A DNA stretch of 11,749 nt. Source: Candidatus Tectimicrobiota bacterium. Lineage in GTDB: Bacteria; UBA8248; JACPRG01. The first letter of the stretch is position 1, and each line of letters opens with the position of its first letter. The DNA lies in assembly GCA_016190025.1 (NCBI GenBank), contig JACPRG010000030.1, positions 1-11,749 on the forward strand, written 5' to 3'. Below the pieces are notes generated by a model. The model ran no database searches. It was given only the letters and a program-made list of their open reading frames with translations, and was not told where the DNA came from. This document shows positions 6,363 through 11,749 of this stretch, in pieces. Position numbers and translations under genes: made by a program.

Positions 6363-6585
6363 GAACTTCTCTCCTTCCTCAGGAAATTCAGTCCCGAAAC
6401 GAGCCCGTGAGATTGAGAGGGAATGATACGGGAATATCCCATGCCAACAACCATCGATGAACCCAAACCCGGCGCTCACGAAGGGTGGGGCGAATGGCGC
6501 GCCCTTTCACGCGACCCGTCAATCGAGCGAGGATCCCCTCCAGGGACCCTTCGGGAGCGGGGGGGCGGGAGATGAGAAAGCCGCT

Positions 6586-7581
6586 CTACTTCTTCCGAGG
6601 CAGAAACTCGTTGGTATAGATGTCGCTGACCGCCGGGACCTCCTTGCAGCCGGTCGTCTCGCAAATGATGTCGCGCGTCTTTTTGATCTTTTCCTCGGTC
6701 ATCCAGCCCGGCCCGTTGGCGACCGCCTCGGGCGTCATGACCAACTCCTTCAAAACATCGAAGTCCTGCAGGATCGATGCCCTGGCGATAAGCGGCTGAT
6801 ACTTGGAGAAGATAGCGGCGGCTTCTTGCGGCCTGGCGAGGACGAAGGCGTAGCCGCGGGCGGCCCCCTCCGTAAACGCCCGGACCACATCGGGCCTGGC
6901 GGACAATACGGCGTCCCTGGAGATGAGGCCAGGGCCGTACATTTGAAGGCCGAAGTCCGCATAGTACCAGCCGCGGTAATTCCCTTTTCCTTGTTTCGTC
7001 AGTTCGTCGAAGTAGCGCTTCTCAAAGCCGTACTGGAGGATGGCGTCCACCTTCCGGGCGATGAGGCTCGGGTTCTTGGACGCAGGCTCCACGTTCTGCC
7101 ACTTGATCTTGGAGAGGTCCACGCCGTTGATTTTGGCCAGAACGGGAAAGACGGTCCGGCCGGCTGAGGCTGCAGCCTCGCCGATGGTTTTTCCCTCCAG
7201 GTCCTTCGGCGTGCGGATGTTGGAGTCCGCCCAGGAGATGACCACAAAGGGGGCCTTGGAGTAAAAGACGGACAGCATCTTGAGCTTTGCCCCGTTGCTC
7301 CTGGCGAGAATCATGGTCGCGGCGTCCGCGAAACCGACATCGGTCACTTTCGAGATCACCCGCTTGACGGTGTCAATGCTCCCGAACCCCCGGGAGATTT
7401 CCACGTCCAGGCCCTTTTCCTTCCAAAACCCCTGCTCCAGGGCCACATAGTAACCCGCGTGGCGCCCGGCGATCACCCAGTCCAAAGCGAACTTCACTTT
7501 TTCGGCCGCTGAACTTTCCGAAATCGCGCCCGCCACGAGACAACCCAGAAAGGCAACCGTCAGGAAGCGCTTCCACATCAT
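6586..7581 (-). CDS. NMT1/THI5-type ABC transporter substrate-binding protein (SBP2)
   Basis: A 331-residue secreted binding protein. The N-terminus has a basic start and a hydrophobic core (about 6-20), with likely cleavage near the Ala pair at 25-26. A Cys at 14 after Leu-Gly gives a weak lipobox alternative. The mature start (KVKFALDW, then HAGYYVALEQGFWKEKGLDV) is typical of the ThiY/RibY-like branch of NMT1 proteins, which bind thiamine-pyrimidine or riboflavin-type ligands as well as other small molecules. ISRGFGS, PKDLEGKTIGE, a PASKNPSLI segment and the terminal DIYTNEFLP are shared in order with SBP1. The ATG at 7581 has AAGGAGA 6 bases upstream; a second ATG follows immediately. It is first in a leftward operon with the split TPP decarboxylase. 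No transporter partners are in the window, so it may serve a distant ABC system or signal ligand presence. Confidence 0.9.
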   Translation of the reverse strand: MMWKRFLTVAFLGCLVAGAISESSAAEKVKFALDWVIAGRHAGYYVALEQGFWKEKGLDVEISRGFGSIDTVKRVISKVTDVGFADAATMILARSNGAKLKMLSVFYSKAPFVVISWADSNIRTPKDLEGKTIGEAAASAGRTVFPVLAKINGVDLSKIKWQNVEPASKNPSLIARKVDAILQYGFEKRYFDELTKQGKGNYRGWYYADFGLQMYGPGLISRDAVLSARPDVVRAFTEGAARGYAFVLARPQEAAAIFSKYQPLIARASILQDFDVLKELVMTPEAVANGPGWMTEEKIKKTRDIICETTGCKEVPAVSDIYTNEFLPRKK

Positions 7582-8506
7582 CGCGTCTCTCCTTTTCTCA
7601 AGCGTGACCCAACCCGAAGGCCCGAAAAAGTAAGGGCTTCTCCCGGCGCAGCCACTCATCCCCTCCCCGGCCTCCCCGCCATCAAGGAAATGCGTGAACG
7701 CCGCGCCGGGAGACTTTCGCGCTTGATCCGGATTCCCGATCCACGTGAATTTCCCGTTTCAACCCGAACGGGCGACCTCCCCGGTCCTCTTTATCGATAA
7801 AAACTATTTGACCCCCCATCCCATGGCTCTGTCAACAACTTTTCGAAGCCCCTGCAAACGGAGGGCTGACGGCCATCCGCCGGGGCAAAAGACAGAGCCT
7901 CGCCCTTCGGCCGCCCTCGTCTCCGGGCGGGCGGACCCAGGCGGGAGCAGCGGCGCGTCGCCCGCGCGAAAGAAAGAGGAGAAATTCTTGCTTGCGTTGA
8001 ACTTTCTGGAGGAGGGCCGCTTCCGGCCCTAAACGTGAGGTTAAACTTCTCCCTCAGCTACCATCGCGCAGAGACCGGGTTGTCCATCGCGGGGGAGTCG
8101 CAGTCCGCTTCGTCCATTCGCCAGGTCAATTCCTTGATCAGCGTTTCCTTGAACAGATGAGGCCATGTATTTCGCCGGGTCCTCTCGGGGGCGTCTTTCC
8201 CCTCTTCCAGCCGGGGGGCTGCGCGCGGTCTCGCCAAATGCCAGGGCGGCCCTTTGAAAATGGAGTGGAAAGCCCTTCCGGGAAAGAAAAGACGGTCAAG
8301 ATCAGGCGTTGGAAACATTTCAACCCCCTCCCCCGAACGGAATCGACGAAGACATCTTAAAGATTCTTATCGGCAAGCCGGCCTTTCGACGTGAGGGGAT
8401 TTCAGCGCCGCTTCGCGGGGGACCGAAGGGGCCTGCTCCCCTCGGAGAGAGGGAACAGGTCTTCAGGAAAGGGCCGTTTTTCGAAATGCGCCCGGCGGGG
8501 AAGGGG
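7582..8506. other. Long gene-poor stretch
   Basis: I find no convincing gene in these 925 bases. A plus-strand frame at 7745-8032 (95 codons) has no ribosome site and a non-protein-like composition. A minus-strand frame at 8058-8318 (86 codons) has a GGAGGG site before its ATG but a translation that looks like repeat sequence. Structured elements include a 12-bp palindrome TTTATCGATAAA (7790-7801), a leftward promoter-like pair (7812-7835), and a 7-bp stem with a CTTC loop (AGGGCCG/CGGCCCT, 8013-8030) without a T-run. The piece around 8242-8285 resembles a degenerate dispersed repeat. Confidence 0.55.
7806..7835 (-). promoter_or_regulatory. Putative promoter upstream of the SBP2 operon
   Basis: On the minus strand a perfect TTGACA (7835-7830) is followed by 18 bases and TCAAAT (7811-7806), a 4/6 match to the -10 consensus. 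The palindrome TTTATCGATAAA at 7790-7801 would cover the start of transcription and could be an operator. The leader to the SBP2 ATG would be about 215 bases. Position and direction fit the SBP2-decarboxylase operon. Confidence 0.3.
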
Positions 8507-9643
8507 TCAGGGGGCGTAGACCGAGGCGTTCGGCTTGAAGGCGAACCAGGAAAAGGCGAAGTGGCTCCCGTGGAGGATCAGTTTCAGCCGCTTGCCTTTC
8601 AGCGGACCCTCGACGGCGAGCCCCAGAACGTTCCAGAGGCTTCCGGTCTCCGCGTCCCGGAACCCCTCCTTTGCGGCTTGGAAGGTCAGCTTCTTTCCGT
8701 CCAGGTTCGGGTCGAAGACCCCTGTCGCGCCCGCGTCCTTGGAGGAGGCGATTTCCCACCCGTCCAGGGCGGAGGCGGCGCCTTGGGCGTGGAAGACGAC
8801 CAAGTCCCGGCCTCCCACCCTGTCGTTCACCACGCGCGCCTTCGACAGCGTCGAGAAAGGATACGCCCGGTCGGCCCCCCCGAGGGTCACGGCCACCACG
8901 CGCTCCATCGGGGGCAGACGCTTGTCGATGGGGCCGCGGTAGAGGAAGGGGGTGTTGTGGATGTCGTCGTAGCCCACGTAGGGATTCCGGCCGTAAGGGC
9001 GCGGGTGGCCGGTTTCGCGGGACAGGAGCAAGCCCCGAGGGTGGGTCTCCTTGAAGTGGCCGTACCCGACGATGGAGGCCGGGATCATCTTCAGCCTCTT
9101 GCCGGTGAGGTCGCCGATGATGGCCTCCCCGGTGAACTGCTGCCACCAGGACTCCGTCTGACGGTCGTACATCACCAGGTCGCTATGCCGCAGCTTGCCC
9201 GTCGTACCGAAGTCGAGGAGCCGCCCCTCCAGCCTCCGGTCGAAGGCGATGGCCGCGTTGCACAGGGGGCAGAAGGTCACCGCCACCGGCGTCCCGCCCA
9301 GGGTGTCGTTGGCGATCTCGTGCCAGGTCAGGACTTGCAGGGGGTAGGCCCGGGCCTCCCCTCCGACCTCCACGACGATGACCGGCTCCACGTCCTTCAG
9401 CCACCCGTCGGCCTCTCTTTGCGGAACGAACCTGGGGCGGTCGATGGCCGGGATGCCGTCTTTGGGCGGGCCGCCCGAGAAAATCTCCTCGTAGGACACG
9501 GAGTGTTTTTCAAAGTTAGTCTTCCAGCCCCACGTGGAGAACAGGGGTTTCTGGGCGGCGAAGGCGGCTTTCTCAAGCGCAAGCCGCTCGCCTCCGACCA
9601 TCCCCAGGAGCGCGGCCGTCGCCAAAACCGCCCACTTTCTCAT
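8507..9643 (-). CDS. Secreted DUF3179 domain-containing protein
   Basis: A 378-residue protein of the DUF3179 family, whose function is unknown. A signal peptide is visible (basic MRKW, hydrophobic run to about residue 17, probable cleavage after AFA near residue 29), so it acts outside the cytoplasmic membrane. Family hallmarks are a CPLCN motif (C125 and C128, a CxxC that could bind a metal or act in redox chemistry), the segment LRHSDLVMYDRQTESWWQQ starting near residue 151, and a C-terminal HFAFSWFAF segment; members often end with a similar His/Trp-rich stretch. The length fits the longer members. The ATG at 9643 follows a GGGGGG stretch. It is divergent from the ArsR/ATPase metal operon across a short region, suggesting shared control, but a metal role is inference only. 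Confidence 0.88.
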   Translation of the reverse strand: MRKWAVLATAALLGMVGGERLALEKAAFAAQKPLFSTWGWKTNFEKHSVSYEEIFSGGPPKDGIPAIDRPRFVPQREADGWLKDVEPVIVVEVGGEARAYPLQVLTWHEIANDTLGGTPVAVTFCPLCNAAIAFDRRLEGRLLDFGTTGKLRHSDLVMYDRQTESWWQQFTGEAIIGDLTGKRLKMIPASIVGYGHFKETHPRGLLLSRETGHPRPYGRNPYVGYDDIHNTPFLYRGPIDKRLPPMERVVAVTLGGADRAYPFSTLSKARVVNDRVGGRDLVVFHAQGAASALDGWEIASSKDAGATGVFDPNLDGKKLTFQAAKEGFRDAETGSLWNVLGLAVEGPLKGKRLKLILHGSHFAFSWFAFKPNASVYAP

Positions 9644-9685
9644 GACTTGAATCCCCCCTCAGGCAGCCGCAGCGCTCGATTCGTC

Positions 9686-9696
9686 CTGTATAACAG
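9686..9696 (-). promoter_or_regulatory. Possible -10 element and small inverted repeat for the DUF3179 gene
   Basis: CTGT-ATA-ACAG is a 4-bp inverted repeat. On the minus strand it contains TTATAC (9693-9688), a fair -10 hexamer about 45 bases upstream of the DUF3179 ATG. No matching -35 element is visible 16-18 bases further, so an activator or another sigma factor would be needed if this is real. Confidence 0.2.
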
Positions 9697-9761
9697 CGGA
9701 GGGGCCCGGAGATTCCCGTAGGATTAGGCGCGGAGGATCTCCTGGACGATGGCCTCATCGA

Positions 9762-9790
9762 TTGCGGCCTGGACAAAAGTATTGTATATA
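9762..9790 (+). promoter_or_regulatory. Putative promoter of the metal-resistance operon
   Basis: TTGCGG (9762-9767) and TATATA (9785-9790) are separated by exactly 17 bases. Transcription would begin at about 9797, at or just before the ArsR ATG codons at 9798 and 9804. The tandem ATGAACAT repeat overlaps the downstream edge of the -10, so a bound repressor would block RNA polymerase. Confidence 0.45.
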
Positions 9791-9806
9791 TGAACATATG
9801 AACATG
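9785..9806. promoter_or_regulatory. Probable ArsR/SmtB-type operator
   Basis: The AT-rich stretch contains TATATGAACA and a perfect tandem duplication of ATGAACAT (9790-9797 and 9798-9805). ArsR/SmtB-family operators typically carry TGAACA half-sites in inverted orientation. Here the two half-sites are direct repeats, with an ATAT pair giving only partial dyad symmetry. It overlaps the promoter and the start codon of the repressor gene, as expected for autoregulation. Confidence 0.5.
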
Positions 9807-10223
9807 GATTTCCCGGAAAGAGGCCTTGCCTTGGGACCGGATGCGTCAATCCTCCAGAGCAGGAAAGCGCCGGAGGACGTCTGCGAGGTTGAATTTGTGG
9901 ACGAGGCGCGCGTGGCTTCGGTCCGCAGCCGGTTGAAGCCCGACCCGGTTTTCGCGGCCCTGGCCGAGACCTTCAAGGTCTTGGGCGACCCCACGCGGAC
10001 GAAGATCCTCTTCGCCCTGGCTCAGGCCGAGCTTTGCGTGTGCGACCTGTCCAACCTGTTGGGCCTGAGTCAGTCGGCCGCTTCCCACCAGTTGCGGGTC
10101 CTGCGGAACATGCGGCTCGTGAAATACCGGAAAGAAGGGCGGATGGTCTACTACTCCCTGGACGACCGCCACATCGAGACCCTTTTCGCGGAGGGCTTGA
10201 AGCACGTGGAGGAACAAGCTTGA
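9798..10223 (+). CDS. ArsR/SmtB-family metal-sensing repressor (CadC-like)
   Basis: A 141-residue winged-helix repressor that should bind its operator without metal and release it when Zn, Cd or Pb binds. The alpha3N metal motif ELCVCD is present (C80, C82), with an N-terminal Cys (C29 in DVCEVEFVDE) at the position of CadC Cys7. The second N-terminal Cys of CadC (Cys11) is Phe here. The alpha5 site is complete: D123, H125, H136 and E139 (DxH, 10 residues, HxxE). The helix-turn-helix is at about 83-105 and the wing includes RKEGRMVYYSL. ATG codons at 9798 and 9804 are both possible; neither has a ribosome site, and the promoter spacing suggests a leaderless message. Its stop overlaps the start of the ATPase gene. 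Metal preference is inferred from the residues. Confidence 0.9.
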   Translation: MNMDFPERGLALGPDASILQSRKAPEDVCEVEFVDEARVASVRSRLKPDPVFAALAETFKVLGDPTRTKILFALAQAELCVCDLSNLLGLSQSAASHQLRVLRNMRLVKYRKEGRMVYYSLDDRHIETLFAEGLKHVEEQA

Positions 10224-11749
10224 GGCGGACGCGGGAGTGGCTTCTGTCCGGGGCGCTTGCGCGAGGCGACGCCGACCGCCTGGAGAAGTTCGTCGGGGAG
10301 GTCCCCGGCGTGAGCCGCGCGGAAGTGGATCGGGAAAACTCCGTCCTCCGGGTGGAGTTCCGCGACGGGGATGAGTCGGAAACCGCGGCCCGGTCCGTCG
10401 AGGAGCGGGCCAGGAACCTGGGCCACCGCCTGGTCGAGCCCCGGGACGCCCTGACGACAGTCTACCGTGTGGAGGGCCTGTGCTGCGGCGCGGAGGTCCG
10501 GGCCATCGAGGGCGCCCTGTCCGGGCTCCCCGGCGTGGAGCGGGTGGCGTGCGACCCGGGGTCGGGGAGAGTCCGGGTCAGACACCGTTATCCGCAGGCG
10601 GACCGGGAGGCCATCCGCCGGGCCATTGCGGGGCTCGGGATGGCCGCCCGCGTGGCGGATGACGCGCGGGCGGAAGGCCCTCCGGCCGGCCAGAGGCTCC
10701 GCGTCGGCCTCGCCGCCGCCTCCGGCGTCCTCCTCCTCGCCGGCCTCGCCCTCACGCTGGCGGGATTCGGCGCGGCCGTCCGCTTTCCAGTCTTGTTGGG
10801 CGCCGTCCTGGCGGCGGGCCTTCCCATCGGGCGCAAGGCGTATCTGGCCGTCCGGCATCTTCGCCTCGACATCAACTTCCTGATGACCCTCGCTGTCCTG
10901 GGCGCGCTCGCCATCGGGGAGTGGGTGGAGGGCGCGGCGGTCATTTTCCTTTTCGCCGTGGCGGAGATGCTGGAGGGCTACAGCGCGGACCGGGCCCGGA
11001 GGGCCATCCGCTCCCTCATGGACCTCTCGCCCCCGGAGGCCACGGTCCTGCGGGACGGCGCGGAGCCGCGCGTCCCGGTGGAGGAAGTCGGAGTCGGCGA
11101 GGCCGTCGTCATCAAGCCGGGCGAGAAGGTCCCCCTGGACGGCGAGGTGGCGCGGGGGGAATCCGAGGTGGACGAGTCCCCCATCACGGGGGAGTCGGCA
11201 CCCGTCTTCAAGGGCGCCGGGGACCGCGTCTTCGCGGGGACGATCAACCGGTCGGGCGCCCTGGAGGTCCGCGTCACCCACCGCGCCTCCGACACCACCC
11301 TGGCCAGGATCGTCCACATGGTCGAGGAGGCCCAGGCCCGCAGGGCCCCGGCCCAGAAGTTTGTGGACGCCTTCGCGCGGTACTATACGCCCGCCGTCGT
11401 CGCCGCCGCCGTGGGCATCGCCCTCCTCCCGCCGCTCCTCTTCTCTCTGCCCTTCCTCGCGTGGTTCTACCGGTCGCTGGTCCTCCTGGTGATCGCCTGT
11501 CCGTGCGCCCTCGTCCTCTCGACCCCTGTCTCCGTCGTCTCCGCTCTGGCCCGGGCCGCGCGGGGCGGCGTGCTCATCAAGGGCGGGGCGTACCTGGAGG
11601 AGCTGGGCCGGGTCCGCGCCTTCGCCTTCGACAAGACGGGCACCCTCACCGAGGGGCGGATGGAGGTGACCGGCGTCGTGAGCGCGGGGGGCGTGGCGGA
11701 GGGGGACGTCCTGCGGTGGGCGGCCGCGCTGGAGAGCCGCTCCGAGCAC
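10220..11749 (+). CDS. cadA: Heavy-metal P1B-type ATPase, Zn/Cd/Pb exporter (3' end beyond window)
   Basis: The first 510 residues of an inner-membrane ATPase that pumps soft divalent cations out of the cell. A first ferredoxin-like domain (about 5-65) has lost its Cys pair. A second (about 82-140) carries GLCCGAE with C88, C89 and E92, the CCxxE motif known from plant Zn-ATPases. Membrane helices lie near 162-203 and 218-256, the actuator motif TGES at 323-326, a further pair around 393-440 with CPC at 427-429, and the phosphorylated Asp in DKTGT at 471. The window ends at SEH, one residue before the expected Pro of the SEHP motif. CPC plus CCxxE indicates the Zn/Cd/Pb class. The start is TTG at 10220, with GGAGG 7 bases upstream and a TTGA overlap with the ArsR stop, so translation is coupled. 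No other start in the frame fits as well. Confidence 0.93.
   Translation, partial: MRRTREWLLSGALARGDADRLEKFVGEVPGVSRAEVDRENSVLRVEFRDGDESETAARSVEERARNLGHRLVEPRDALTTVYRVEGLCCGAEVRAIEGALSGLPGVERVACDPGSGRVRVRHRYPQADREAIRRAIAGLGMAARVADDARAEGPPAGQRLRVGLAAASGVLLLAGLALTLAGFGAAVRFPVLLGAVLAAGLPIGRKAYLAVRHLRLDINFLMTLAVLGALAIGEWVEGAAVIFLFAVAEMLEGYSADRARRAIRSLMDLSPPEATVLRDGAEPRVPVEEVGVGEAVVIKPGEKVPLDGEVARGESEVDESPITGESAPVFKGAGDRVFAGTINRSGALEVRVTHRASDTTLARIVHMVEEAQARRAPAQKFVDAFARYYTPAVVAAAVGIALLPPLLFSLPFLAWFYRSLVLLVIACPCALVLSTPVSVVSALARAARGGVLIKGGAYLEELGRVRAFAFDKTGTLTEGRMEVTGVVSAGGVAEGDVLRWAAALESRSEH

Noticed and set aside
6363..6585. GGGA-ATA-TCCC inverted repeat and GC-rich pieces between SBP2 and decarboxylase alpha
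   Set aside because: Stem of only 4 bp and no T-run or promoter match; likely chance in GC-rich DNA.
7745..8032. 95-codon plus-strand frame in the gene-poor stretch
   Set aside because: No ribosome site, composition unlike protein, and it ends across a hairpin.
10151..11749. 532-codon minus-strand frame opposite the ATPase
   Set aside because: The plus strand carries all P1B-ATPase motifs in frame; the antisense translation is Arg/Gly/Asp/Glu-rich with no domain.
1..11749. CRISPR arrays, tRNA/rRNA genes, insertion sequences, toxin-antitoxin or phage genes
   Set aside because: I saw no regularly spaced repeats, no tRNA or rRNA signatures, no transposase-like protein and no terminal inverted repeats with target duplications.

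Overview
The window is a GC-rich bacterial chromosome segment with eight complete genes and one gene cut by the right edge. Weakly, the mix suggests an uncultivated soil or subsurface lineage of the Rokubacteria, NC10, Tectomicrobia or deltaproteobacterial kind. The grounds are NMT1-type solute-binding proteins without ABC partners, stand-alone two-subunit thiamine diphosphate (TPP) enzymes, a DUF3179 protein, and dispersed palindromic intergenic repeats. Nothing here fixes the taxon.

Left part (1-3702). Positions 1-367 hold only repeat-like sequence. An amidohydrolase of the ACMSD-like decarboxylase family (368-1342, minus) lies divergently from a two-gene operon for the alpha and beta subunits of a 2-oxoacid/acetoin dehydrogenase E1 (1700-2701 and 2713-3702, plus). 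The 357-base divergent region carries a plausible promoter for the E1 operon. It also has a strong intrinsic terminator-like hairpin pointing left, directly upstream of the amidohydrolase.

Middle part (3703-7581). After a REP-like repeat comes a secreted NMT1-type solute-binding protein (SBP1, 3865-4896, plus). It converges on a leftward operon of a second, paralogous binding protein (SBP2, 6586-7581) followed by a split TPP decarboxylase resembling sulfopyruvate/phosphonopyruvate decarboxylase (alpha 5862-6362, beta 5212-5865, ATGA overlap). Two modules therefore face each other, each a TPP enzyme pair plus an NMT1-type binding protein, and the two binding proteins end in the same DIYTNEFLP motif. 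A second copy of the repeat and what may be a decayed coding remnant lie between them. No permease, ATPase, E2 or E3 gene is in the window.

Right part (7582-11749). A 925-base stretch with no convincing gene precedes a secreted DUF3179 protein (8507-9643, minus). It is transcribed away from a heavy-metal module: a CadC/SmtB-type ArsR repressor (9798-10223) and an overlapping Zn/Cd/Pb-type P1B ATPase (10220 to beyond the end). The ArsR start region holds a perfect tandem ATGAACAT repeat that looks like an ArsR-family operator and lies where transcription would be expected to begin, so the message may be leaderless. The repressor would be released by Zn, Cd or Pb and the ATPase would export the metal. 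DUF3179 may share this control region.

The most noteworthy items are the paired TPP-enzyme/binding-protein modules, the His-to-Gln change in the amidohydrolase metal motif, the terminator in the amidohydrolase leader overlapped by a Trp-rich reading frame, and two repeat copies with an apparently compensated hairpin.
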